This document shows positions 17,518 to 24,512 of a DNA stretch of 49,890 nt, piece by piece. Position 1 is the first letter of the stretch, and each line of letters opens with the position of its first letter. Origin of the DNA: Acidobacteriota bacterium (GTDB lineage Bacteria > Acidobacteriota > Polarisedimenticolia > J045); assembly GCA_025456425.1 (NCBI GenBank), contig JALOKP010000006.1:1-49890 (forward strand), read 5' to 3'. Under the pieces are notes generated by a model, which saw only the letters and a program-made list of their open reading frames with translations, ran no database searches and was not told where the DNA came from. The translations under genes were made by a program, and so were the position numbers.

Positions 17518-17645
17518 TCCCGAGCGTCTCCGGCGGGCGGCGCCGGCCGGCCCGGTTCCGCGGCGTCGTCGGCGAACGCCGGGGGCAGGACCCACGCCGC
17601 CGCGAGTCCCAGCAGCACCCCGATCAGCAGCAGCAGCTTCAGCAT
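17514..17645 (-). CDS. Small single-span membrane protein inside the ccm cluster
   Basis: A 43-codon ORF from the ATG at 17645, preceded by the strong Shine-Dalgarno GGAGGAGGGA, ending in a TGA that overlaps the ccmA GTG (GTGA). It starts with a membrane helix or signal (MLKLLLLIGVLLGLAAAWVL), then a Pro/Ala/Asp-rich tail (DDAAEPGRPAPPAGDARE). The Shine-Dalgarno and the overlap argue that it is translated and coupled to ccmA. Function unknown; its position between ccmF and ccmA suggests an accessory subunit of heme handling. Confidence 0.7.
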   Translation of the reverse strand: MLKLLLLIGVLLGLAAAWVLPPAFADDAAEPGRPAPPAGDARE

Positions 17646-17673
17646 CGTCGTCCCTCCTCCCGCCCGCCGGCCG

Positions 17674-19698
17674 TCAGGCCGCCGCCGGGGCGGGCTCGCC
17701 GATCCACTCGCGCTCCTCGCGCCGCGGCGGCCAGCCCGAGACCACGCAGCCCAGGCCGACCAGCAGCCCGCCCAGCCAGAGGAAGTTGATCAGGGGATGC
17801 ACGATCACCTCGAAGGTCCCGCGCCCGCTCGCCACGTCGAGGTTGACGGCGATCACGTAGAAGTCCTCGCCCACCCGCCCCAGCTGTCCGAGTCCGCGCG
17901 GCAGCAGGGTGGGCAGGATCGCGACCTCGGTCGTCGGCTGCTCGGAGCGCTTGTAGACCCGGCGCTGCGGCCTGACGTGCTCGACCGAGTCCGAGCCGGG
18001 GCGCTGCACGCCGAGGCGAATGACCGCGGCGTCGTAGTCCGGACGGTTGACGATATCGAACCCCTCGTAGGTGATCCGGTAGCCGTCCAGCTCGACCGCC
18101 TCGCCCGGGGCCAGGGCCTCGAAGGTCACGTCCTTCTTGTAGGCCGAGGAGCCAGCGATGCCGATCGCCATGACCGCGACGCCGATGTGCACCAGGAAGC
18201 CGCCGTACTGGCGCTTGTGCGTCGCGACCTGGCGGAAGAAGGCCGGGAAAAGTCCCTCGCCAGTCGTGCGCCGCCGCTCGGCGACGTCGAGCCAGGCCTG
18301 CTGCAGCACCGCCGCGATGACGAACGCGGAGACGGCGAAGTAGGCCAGCGACCAGGGTTCGCGCGCCCCGGCGGCCAGGCAGGCCGCCGCGCAGACGATC
18401 CCGGCCGCGGCCGGGACGAGGAAGGCGCGCCCCAGCTCCGCTCCGGTCTTCGTCTTCCAGCCGATGACCGGCCCCGTCCCCATCAGGAAGAGCAGCAGCA
18501 GGAAGAAGGGACGCGTGGCCTGCGTGAACTCGATCGGTTCCTTCGTCACCTGCTGGCCGGTGAGGACCTGGGAGAAGACCGGCCACATCGTCAGGATGAA
18601 GATCATCAGCGTCAGCCCGACGAGCACGATGTTCGCGAACAGGAAGGTCCCCTCGCGCGACCAGAACGAGTCGAGCGGGGCCTTGGCCCGCAGTTGCGGC
18701 AGGCGCCGGATCAGCAGCGCCAGCGCGAAGACCGCGCCCGTGCCCATGAAGAGCATGAACCAGTAGCCGATGTTCGAGCGCTGGAAGGCGTGGACCGACT
18801 GGATGATCCCGGAGCGGGTGATGAAGGTCCCGTAGACGACCAGCAGCTGGGTCAGGATGATCAGCACGAAGCTCCAGACCCGGAACACCCCCTTGCGCTC
18901 CTGGATGATCACCGAGTGCAGGTAGGCGGTGAGCGTCAGCCAGGGGAGGAAGCTCGCGTTCTCGACCGGGTCCCAGGCCCAGAACCCGCCCCAGCCCAGC
19001 TCGAGGTAGGCCCAGTAGGCGCCGAGCCAGATCCCGATCGTGAGGAACCCGAAGGTGAAAAGGGCCCAGCGCCGCGTCGCGCGCACCCACGCGTTGTCGA
19101 GCCGGCCCGCGAGCAGGGCCGCGACCGCGAAGGCGACGGGGATCGCCGCTCCGACATAGCCGAAGTAGAGGGTCGGCGGGTGGACCACCATCCAGGGGTT
19201 CTGGAGCAGCGGGTTCAGCCCCTGGCCGTTGGCGGGGATCTCCATCGCGGCGAAGGTGCGGAAGGGGTTGGCGACGAAGGCAGTGATCGTGATGAAGAAG
19301 GTCAGGATGCCGGCCAGGGTCGCGTAGACCCAAGGCATCAGGTCCTGCGGCGCCCGCCGGGAGGAGAAGACCACGATCGCCGAGAAGACCGCGAGCAGGA
19401 AGCACCAGAGCAGCAGCGAACCGTCCTGGCCGCCCCACAGCGCGGACAGCTTGTAGATCAGCGGCTGCTCGCGGCTCGAGTAGTCCGCGACGTACCGGAT
19501 CTCGAACCGATCGGTGAGCATCGCGAACAGCAGGACGCCGGTCGAGAGCGAGACCAGAACCGCGCTGGCGACGAGCCCGCGCGAGGCGCTCCGGACGAGG
19601 CCCGGGGAGCGGGTCAGCGCCCCGAGTCCGGCGGCGAAGAGGACCCAGACCGTGACGATCAGCGAGACGAGCAGGGCGGCCTGTCCGAGGGCGGGCAT
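17674..19698 (-). CDS. ccmF: Heme lyase CcmF
   Basis: 674 residues with about 14 hydrophobic segments. Family markers include ALWGGQDGSLLLWCFLL near residue 88, NPWMVVHPPTLYFGYVG near 168 (periplasmic His), and the WWD domain ELGWGGFWAWDPVENASFLPWL near 230. It ligates heme from CcmE to the CxxCH cysteines of apocytochrome c. A soluble periplasmic domain with beta-rich sequence (YKKDVTFEALAPGEAVELDGYRITYEG) lies near the C-terminus, before a last helix. As no ccmH or ccmG is present, this CcmF may act without the usual thiol-reducing partners. Confidence 0.96.
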   Translation of the reverse strand: MPALGQAALLVSLIVTVWVLFAAGLGALTRSPGLVRSASRGLVASAVLVSLSTGVLLFAMLTDRFEIRYVADYSSREQPLIYKLSALWGGQDGSLLLWCFLLAVFSAIVVFSSRRAPQDLMPWVYATLAGILTFFITITAFVANPFRTFAAMEIPANGQGLNPLLQNPWMVVHPPTLYFGYVGAAIPVAFAVAALLAGRLDNAWVRATRRWALFTFGFLTIGIWLGAYWAYLELGWGGFWAWDPVENASFLPWLTLTAYLHSVIIQERKGVFRVWSFVLIILTQLLVVYGTFITRSGIIQSVHAFQRSNIGYWFMLFMGTGAVFALALLIRRLPQLRAKAPLDSFWSREGTFLFANIVLVGLTLMIFILTMWPVFSQVLTGQQVTKEPIEFTQATRPFFLLLLFLMGTGPVIGWKTKTGAELGRAFLVPAAAGIVCAAACLAAGAREPWSLAYFAVSAFVIAAVLQQAWLDVAERRRTTGEGLFPAFFRQVATHKRQYGGFLVHIGVAVMAIGIAGSSAYKKDVTFEALAPGEAVELDGYRITYEGFDIVNRPDYDAAVIRLGVQRPGSDSVEHVRPQRRVYKRSEQPTTEVAILPTLLPRGLGQLGRVGEDFYVIAVNLDVASGRGTFEVIVHPLINFLWLGGLLVGLGCVVSGWPPRREEREWIGEPAPAAA

Positions 19699-19788
19699 CG
19701 AATCACTCCGGCGAAAGGGCGCGGAAGAATACCCCGAGCCGCGCGCTCCGACACGTTGCGGGGGCGCAGCAGGGAGATGTGGACCCGG

Positions 19789-20229
19789 CTACGCGCCGGG
19801 TCGGGAGGGCATGCCGGCGGGGTCGGCGGCCTCGTACTTGGAGGGGCACTTCGCCAGCAGTTGCTTGGCCTGGAACACCCCGTCCTTGCCCATCTGGCCC
19901 GAGACAACGACCTGCGAGCCGTCGACGAAGGTATCCGGAACGCGCCCCCCGGCCGTGCGCGAATCGAAGTAGACCGGGATCACCCGGGCGCCGCTCTCAC
20001 CGCGGATCTGGAAGTTCACCGCCAGGCCGGCCGGGTCCTTCCCGATCGAGCCGTCGACGACGAAACCGGCCAGGCGCACCGGGTTGTCGGTCGGCTTGAC
20101 CAGGAATTCGTCCACCTCGAGGTAGTAGAGCTGATCCTCCTTGGCGCCCCCGACCGTCCGAGCCATGAGGAAGACCATGGAAGCGACCAGCACTCCAACG
20201 AGAACCAGGAGCTTCGGGCTGAAGGACAC
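19789..20229 (-). CDS. ccmE: Cytochrome c maturation heme chaperone CcmE, CxxxY variant
   Basis: 146 residues from the GTG at 20229, preceded by AAGGAGG. One N-terminal membrane anchor (LLVLVGVLVASMVFLMA) leads to an OB-fold heme chaperone domain: YYLEVDEFL, RLAGFVVDGSI, FQIRGESGARVIPVYFD, VVVSGQM. In classical CcmE heme is held covalently by His in HxxxY; here the motif is CPSKY (C128, Y132). Cys-type CcmE is known from Desulfovibrio and archaea, in systems without CcmG and CcmH. It is the first gene of the ccm unit, behind a good promoter at 20330-20358. Confidence 0.93.
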   Translation of the reverse strand: MSFSPKLLVLVGVLVASMVFLMARTVGGAKEDQLYYLEVDEFLVKPTDNPVRLAGFVVDGSIGKDPAGLAVNFQIRGESGARVIPVYFDSRTAGGRVPDTFVDGSQVVVSGQMGKDGVFQAKQLLAKCPSKYEAADPAGMPSRPGA

Positions 20230-20329
20230 GGTCGGAACCTCCTTCGGAATCCTCCAGATCCTGGACTCCGGGGCCGCGGCCGGCAAGCAGGAAGAGATGA
20301 GGCTGCGGGGCCGGGCGGGTTAGAGGGAT

Positions 20330-20358
20330 TTATTACAGGTAATTCGGTTCCCCCGCAA
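20330..20358 (-). promoter_or_regulatory. Sigma70-type promoter of the ccm operon
   Basis: Read on the minus strand: TTGCGG (20358-20353), a 17-base spacer ending in TG, and TAATAA (20335-20330). Its -35 sits 4 bases from the left arm of the 24-bp inverted repeat at 20363-20386, which therefore occupies the position of an activator or UP site. Transcription would start near 20323, about 95 bases before the ccmE GTG. Confidence 0.6.
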
Positions 20359-20362
20359 ATCG

Positions 20363-20541
20363 CCCACGGTGGCCGCAAGAATGTTGTCGCCCAGGAGCCG
20401 CCCCGGCCGGGGGCCGGGTTCCGGGTTGCGATCCCCCGGGGCCGCTGCAGGGCGCCAGCTGCGTGCCGCCCATTCCGGTCGAAAGGCCTGCCGTCCGGGC
20501 GGTTCCGGCAGGAGCCCCAACATTCTTGCGGCCACCGTGGG
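20363..20541. repeat. Perfect 24-bp inverted repeat with 131-base centre
   Basis: Arms at 20363-20386 and 20518-20541 are exact reverse complements (left arm begins CCCACGGTGGCCGCAAG). Each arm contains the short dyad CCAC-G-GTGG. The match stops abruptly inside; outside, two further pairs follow one mismatch. Each arm lies just upstream of a -35 box, reading in the same orientation toward its promoter, one for ccmE and one for the putative small RNA. The central 131 bases are GC-rich and I see no gene in them. A paired regulator site is the preferred reading; a MITE-like element is the alternative, though no target-site duplication is visible. Confidence 0.85.
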
Positions 20542-20547
20542 GGAGGG

Positions 20548-20575
20548 TTGCCCGGCCCGGCCCAGGACCTACATT
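20548..20575 (+). promoter_or_regulatory. Candidate promoter for a small RNA upstream of greA
   Basis: TTGCCC (20548-20553), a 16-base spacer and TACATT (20570-20575), placing the start near 20582. It lies 6 bases after the right arm of the 24-bp repeat, mirroring the ccmE promoter on the other side. Confidence 0.5.
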
Positions 20576-20581
20576 TCCCCT

Positions 20582-20643
20582 GGACGCTTCATGACCCCCT
20601 TGCTCTCGGGGAGGCCGGACCCAGCCGGTCTCCCCTCTTTTTT
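20582..20643 (+). ncRNA. Candidate 60-nt small RNA or leader transcript
   Basis: Predicted from a promoter at 20548-20575 and a strong intrinsic terminator at 20608-20643. The transcript would be about 60 bases and end before the separate greA promoter. A CCCCC run (20595-20599) could pair with the GGGG of the terminator stem (20608-20611), offering an alternative fold, so attenuation is possible. In E. coli the greA leader also gives short terminated RNAs (GraL), but this one appears to have its own promoter. Ends are estimates. Confidence 0.4.
20608..20643 (+). terminator. Strong rho-independent terminator
   Basis: Eleven-pair stem GGGGAGGCCGG / CCGGTCTCCCC (one G-U) with a 6-base loop, followed by TCTTTTTT. 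No plus-strand protein gene precedes it, so it must end a short RNA. It lies 92 bases upstream of the greA start. Confidence 0.8.
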
Positions 20644-20672
20644 CGCTCCCGCGGGCCCGTCCAGGCCACCCG

Positions 20673-20701
20673 CTGGCCGGATGCCCGATCCAAGCTAGAC
20701 T
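20673..20701 (+). promoter_or_regulatory. greA promoter
   Basis: -10 TAGACT (20696-20701) followed by CCCC, with a weak -35 CTGGCC at 17 bases. It lies between the terminator and greA (ATG at 20736), leaving a leader of about 28 bases. Confidence 0.5.
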
Positions 20702-20735
20702 CCCCGGTCGCTGCCGAAGGAGCGGTTCCCCCCCG

Positions 20736-21293
20736 ATGCGCCACATCCTGGACAGGATCGACGCCGAACTGAAGCTGCTCGACCGCGAGCTGCGGATCGA
20801 GCTCCCCAAGGAGATCGCCCGGGCCACGGCCCTCGGCGACCTGCGCGAGAACGCCGAGTACCACGCGGCCCTCGACCGGCAGCGCTACGTCCAGGCGCGG
20901 ATCGCCCACCTGAATCAACGCCGGTCGCAGCTATCCACCGTGCGCCTCGACCAGATCCCCCGGGACCGGGCCGCCTTCGGCTCGGTCGTGACCGTCCGGG
21001 ACCTCGACAACGACGAGGAGATGGTCTTCGAACTGGTGCTGGGGGACGACGGCGACGCCTCGCTGGGCCGGATCTCGGTCTCCTCGCCGATCGGCCGGGC
21101 GCTGCTCAACCGGCGGCCGGGCGAGGAGGTGACGGTGCGGGTTCCGGCCGGGGAGCGCACGCTCGAAGTGATCGCCCTGCGGACCCTGCACGAGCGGGAG
21201 GAGGGGGCCTGGGCCGGAGCCGAGGACGGGCCGCCGGACGCCTCCGGGGAGCCCGCCGACGGCGCGGGACGGACGGGTGAGCGCGAGCGCTGA
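20736..21293 (+). CDS. greA: Transcription elongation factor GreA/GreB family
   Basis: 185 residues. The N-terminal coiled coil ends with the invariant tip GDLRENAEYHAA (about residues 34-45), whose acidic residues stimulate RNA cleavage in backtracked RNA polymerase. The C-terminal FKBP-like domain includes FGSVVTVRDLDNDEEMVFELV, ISVSSPIGRALL and RRPGEEVTVRVPAGERTLEVI. The Asp/Pro-rich tail of about 25 residues is longer than usual and overlaps the next gene by 17 bases. Confidence 0.93.
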   Translation: MRHILDRIDAELKLLDRELRIELPKEIARATALGDLRENAEYHAALDRQRYVQARIAHLNQRRSQLSTVRLDQIPRDRAAFGSVVTVRDLDNDEEMVFELVLGDDGDASLGRISVSSPIGRALLNRRPGEEVTVRVPAGERTLEVIALRTLHEREEGAWAGAEDGPPDASGEPADGAGRTGERER

Positions 21294-22185
21294 GTCGCGG
21301 CCGGGGAGGGTGCTCCCGGGCCTGGTGCGCTCGATGCGCCCGCACCAGTGGACGAAGAACGTCTTCGTTTTCGGGGCGCTGGTCTTCTCGCTCCACCTGT
21401 TCGAGCGCCGGTCGGTGTTGCTCGCGCTGCTCGCGTTCGTGGTCTTCTGCGCCGTCTCGTCCTCGATCTACCTGGTCAACGACATCATGGACCGGGAGCA
21501 GGACCGGCAGCACCCGCACAAGCGGCGGCGCCCGATCGCCTCGGGGCAGGTCCCGGTGGGGCTGGCCGCGGCGGCCGCGGCGGTGCTCTTTGCCGGGGCG
21601 GTCGTGCTCTCGCTTTCGCTCGGCCAGCACTTCCTGGCGGTCGTGCTGATCTACGCGGTCCTGTCCTACGCCTACTGCTTCGGGCTCAAGCGGATCGTGA
21701 TCATCGACGTCATGGTGCTGGCCTCGGGGTACGCGCTGCGCGCGGTCGGCGGGGCGGTCGCGATCCAGGTCGACTTCTCCCACTGGTTGCTGCTCTGCAC
21801 CTCGCTCCTGGCGCTCTTCCTGGGATTCTGCAAGCGGCGCCAGGAGCTGACCTCGCTGCAGGAGGGGGCGGTCGCGCACCGCGCGGTCCTGGCCAACTAC
21901 ACCGTCTCCTTTCTCGACCAGATGATCGCGGTCGTCACGGCGGCGACGCTGATCTCCTACATCTTCTACGCGCTCTCGGACGAGGTGGCGGCGCGGCTCC
22001 ACACCAGCCGGCTGGGGTTTACGATTCCGTTCGTCCTGTATGGGATCTTCCGCTACTTCTACCTGGTCCACGTCCGCGGCGAGGGGGGGCGCCCAGCGCG
22101 CGAGGTCCTGGCCGACACCCCGCTGCTGGTCAACGTCGTGCTCTACGGGGCCGCGGTCGTGGTGATCCTCTACTGGTTCCCATAA
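21277..22185 (+). CDS. UbiA-family prenyltransferase, decaprenyl-phosphate phosphoribosyltransferase-like
   Basis: 302 residues from the GTG at 21277, with about eight membrane helices. RSMRPHQWTKNVFVFGAL and YLVNDIMDREQDRQHPHKRRRPIASG are the hallmark of the DPPR branch of UbiA: NDxxDxxxD metal site plus HPxKRxRPIA. A second acidic site lies at IVIIDVMVLASGYALRAVGG. Known members make polyprenyl-phosphoribose, precursor of arabinofuranose donors. The gene starts inside the end of greA and is followed 38 bases later by the radical-SAM-like gene, hinting at a shared polyprenyl-linked pathway. Confidence 0.85.
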   Translation: MSASAESRPGRVLPGLVRSMRPHQWTKNVFVFGALVFSLHLFERRSVLLALLAFVVFCAVSSSIYLVNDIMDREQDRQHPHKRRRPIASGQVPVGLAAAAAAVLFAGAVVLSLSLGQHFLAVVLIYAVLSYAYCFGLKRIVIIDVMVLASGYALRAVGGAVAIQVDFSHWLLLCTSLLALFLGFCKRRQELTSLQEGAVAHRAVLANYTVSFLDQMIAVVTAATLISYIFYALSDEVAARLHTSRLGFTIPFVLYGIFRYFYLVHVRGEGGRPAREVLADTPLLVNVVLYGAAVVVILYWFP

Positions 22186-22223
22186 GCGTTTCGCGGTATC
22201 TCTTGCCGGAAGAGAGAGGGGCG

Positions 22224-23504
22224 ATGGAGAGGGACATCCGCAACAACCCGGGGCTGCTCAAGCTCGAGCTCTACTGCCGGGGCGCGCACATCGACGACTC
22301 GCTGCGGGTCAAGGACGAAGGCGGCCGGCCGATCCTCCGGACCCGGGCCGGGCTGGGCTCCGGGCTCGAGGTCATCCTGCCCGACAACATGTGGACCAAC
22401 ATCCCGGTGGTGGAGCCGTTCGTCAGGCACTCCCCGTACGTCGTGCGGCGCCGCGAGGACGGGTCGGTCTGGGTCGACGAGGGACGCGAGCCGATCGCCG
22501 AGGTCAAGCTGGCGCCGCGCCCGGGCTGGTACGACCGGAAGACCTCCACCGGCAAGCTGATGACCGCGGTGGGGACGCTCCAGGGGACCTATCTCGGGGT
22601 CTACCCCGCCAAGGTCTGCGAGTACTGGACCGAGCGCGACCGCACCAACTGCAAGTTCTGCTCGGTCGGACTCAACCTGGGAGCCGACGACGCCGACGAC
22701 AAGAAGGTCGCCGAGGTCGTCGAGGTCGCCGCCGCGGCGCGCGACGAGTCGGACATCACCTACGTCGACTTCAACACCGGGCACTACGAAGGGGAGACCT
22801 ACCTCGACATCCTCGAGCCCTACATCCGTGCCGTGAAACAGGCCACCGGCGTGATGATCGGCGTCCAGACGCCGCCGCACTCGGACCTCTCGCGTTACGA
22901 TCGGCTGAAGAAGCTCGGTGTGAACCGCGTCTCGTTCTGCTTCGAGATCTACGACCCCGAGATCTTCGTGGAGACCTGTCCCGGCAAGGCCGAGCGCTAC
23001 GGCCTCAAGCGCTACCTCGACGCGGTTGAATACAACGCGCGGCTCGGGAAGAGCGCCGGGCTGTCCTTCGATCCATGGGTCAGCAACGGCGAGATCATCG
23101 CCGGGATCGAGCCGCCGGATTCGTCGATCCGCGCGATCCAGTGGATCACCGGGGTCGGTGCGATCCCGACGGTCTGCGTCTTCCGCCCGCTGTGCGGCAC
23201 CGACTACGAAAAGGTGCCGCCCCCGCGCACCGAGGAGATGGTCCCGGTCTTCGCCGCCCAGTACGAGGCCTGCATGCGGGCCGGGCTGCCGATTGCGGTC
23301 GCCCCCAACGTCAACGTCTCGCTGGTGATGCTGCCCTGGGAATCGCGCTGGCTCGTCTCGAAAGGAGTCCGGCGGCGCTTCGCCCTGGGCGAGGCCAAGA
23401 TGGCCGCGATGCGGCGGCTGTTCCGGCGCCACCTCTACGGTCAGCTGCACCGGGCCGACGCGGCGCGCCGCACCGCCGGCCCGATCCAGGCGGCCACGGC
23501 GTAG
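22224..23504 (+). CDS. Radical SAM-like protein with unusual cysteine spacing
   Basis: 426 residues from the ATG at 22224, after AGAGAGAGGGG. The central part looks like a radical SAM barrel: VCEYWTERDRTNCKFCSVG carries C132, C143 and C146, giving CX10CX2C instead of CX3CX2C. It continues with strands VDFNTGHYEG, GVMIGVQTPPHSDLSRYDRL, VNRVSFCFEIYD and GAIPTVCVFRPLCGTDYEKVPPPR. About 130 residues precede the cluster and may be a separate domain. The fold is inferred from the cluster and barrel pattern; the substrate is unknown. It follows the prenyl-phosphoribose synthase-like gene. Confidence 0.7.
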   Translation: MERDIRNNPGLLKLELYCRGAHIDDSLRVKDEGGRPILRTRAGLGSGLEVILPDNMWTNIPVVEPFVRHSPYVVRRREDGSVWVDEGREPIAEVKLAPRPGWYDRKTSTGKLMTAVGTLQGTYLGVYPAKVCEYWTERDRTNCKFCSVGLNLGADDADDKKVAEVVEVAAAARDESDITYVDFNTGHYEGETYLDILEPYIRAVKQATGVMIGVQTPPHSDLSRYDRLKKLGVNRVSFCFEIYDPEIFVETCPGKAERYGLKRYLDAVEYNARLGKSAGLSFDPWVSNGEIIAGIEPPDSSIRAIQWITGVGAIPTVCVFRPLCGTDYEKVPPPRTEEMVPVFAAQYEACMRAGLPIAVAPNVNVSLVMLPWESRWLVSKGVRRRFALGEAKMAAMRRLFRRHLYGQLHRADAARRTAGPIQAATA

Positions 23505-23537
23505 CCGGGCGCGGCCCGCCGCGTCAGGTCGGCGGCG

Positions 23538-24014
23538 TCAGGTCGGCAAAGTCGGCCCGTCTTCGTCCGCCGGCGGCATGAGGTGGATCACCTGCAACCG
23601 GCAGTTGTTCAGCCGGTGCATCAGGACCCGCGCGATCCGTTCCATGAACATGAAGCCGAAGCGCGGGTTGACTTCGAGGTAGCCGAGCAGCCGGTCGCCG
23701 TCGATCGCCAGCACCTCGGCTTTCTCCGAGGCGGTCGCCTTCATGTTGTGCACGCGCGGCGGGATCAGCGCGTTGAGGCCGATCAGTGCGCCCGGCTCCG
23801 CGGTGTTGAAGAAGACGTCTGCGCCCGGGGAGACCTCGTAGCCCTGGCGGACCCGCCCCTTGAGGACCAGGAACACGTCCCGTCCCTCGTCCTCGCGATC
23901 GAACACGCGCTGTCCCGGCTCGAAGACCAGCTTCCGGCAGAAGGTCGCGATGTCGGCAAGCGCCTGCTCGTCGAAGCCGGAGAAGAAGCTCGTTCTCTTC
24001 AGTTCCTCGATCAT
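23538..24014 (-). CDS. cNMP-binding-fold protein without DNA-binding domain
   Basis: 158 residues. LKRTSFFSGFDEQALADIATFCRKLVFEPGQRVFDREDEGRDVFLVLKGRVRQGY is the N-terminal half of a Crp-type cyclic-nucleotide fold, followed by the long C-helix (FGFMFMERIARVLMHRLNNC). There is no helix-turn-helix. The phosphate-binding cassette is degenerate: IGLNALI replaces FGExAL and MKATA replaces RxA, so canonical cAMP binding is doubtful. It is last in the hydrogenase operon, 3 bases after the protease stop, and may sense a ligand or dock on the hydrogenase. Its stop lies in a 14-bp tandem duplication (23521-23548). Confidence 0.82.
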   Translation of the reverse strand: MIEELKRTSFFSGFDEQALADIATFCRKLVFEPGQRVFDREDEGRDVFLVLKGRVRQGYEVSPGADVFFNTAEPGALIGLNALIPPRVHNMKATASEKAEVLAIDGDRLLGYLEVNPRFGFMFMERIARVLMHRLNNCRLQVIHLMPPADEDGPTLPT

Positions 24015-24017
24015 CCG

Positions 24018-24512
24018 TCATTCTCCTCCCGGGGCGAGCCCCGAAAGCATCTGCAGCGTCGCCCGGTGCGCGTCGGCCACCAGGCGGGGAAGGGCGCGGG
24101 AAAGGGCCGGCGAGAGCCCCCGTCCCGGCTCGACCGCGTCCGGCCGGACCGCCATCACCCACGCGTTCCGCAGCGGCAGGTTCAACGCGCGGCCGAGTTG
24201 GAACACGGTCGACAGGTCGAAGCCGTGCAGCGAGAGCGAGGCGGCCGGCTCGGGCCAGCCGGGACGGTCGAGGCGCACGAACCGGACCGCCCCCGGCTCG
24301 CCGTCGAACCGCGCCGCGTCGACCAGCAGGACCTTGCAGCCGGCCTCCAGCTCCTCGAGCACGGCCAGTGCGTCGCCGCCCGCGATCCGCACCCGAGCTC
24401 CGGCGGGTAGCGACAACTCGGCCAGCCGCATGGCGACCGCTTCGCCGACGCCGTCGTCCCCGACGAGCGGGTTGCCCGCGCCGACGACCGTCACCATCGC
24501 CTCCGCCGTCAT
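24018..24512 (-). CDS. [NiFe]-hydrogenase maturation endopeptidase
   Basis: 164 residues of the HyaD/HycI/HoxW family. VVGAGNPLVGDDGVGEAVAMRL supplies the Ni-sensing Asp, LLVDAARFDG the second acidic site, and SLHGFDLSTVFQLGRAL the conserved HGxD region. It removes the C-terminal peptide of the large subunit after Ni insertion; the adjacent large subunit does have a peptide beyond DPCxxCxxH. Its ATG at 24512 overlaps that gene's stop (ATGA). Confidence 0.92.
   Translation of the reverse strand: MTAEAMVTVVGAGNPLVGDDGVGEAVAMRLAELSLPAGARVRIAGGDALAVLEELEAGCKVLLVDAARFDGEPGAVRFVRLDRPGWPEPAASLSLHGFDLSTVFQLGRALNLPLRNAWVMAVRPDAVEPGRGLSPALSRALPRLVADAHRATLQMLSGLAPGGE

Noticed and set aside
20369-20698. 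Possible protein gene spanning the intergenic region upstream of greA
   Set aside because: It starts inside the inverted repeat, crosses a strong terminator, and has Arg/Pro-rich sequence with no family features.
23506-23518. Hairpin CGGGC-GCG-GCCCG as a terminator between the convergent radical-SAM-like and cNMP genes
   Set aside because: Only five pairs and no T-run on either strand.
23521-23548. Tandem 14-bp duplication at the cNMP-gene stop
   Set aside because: Only two units; probably a slippage event without function.
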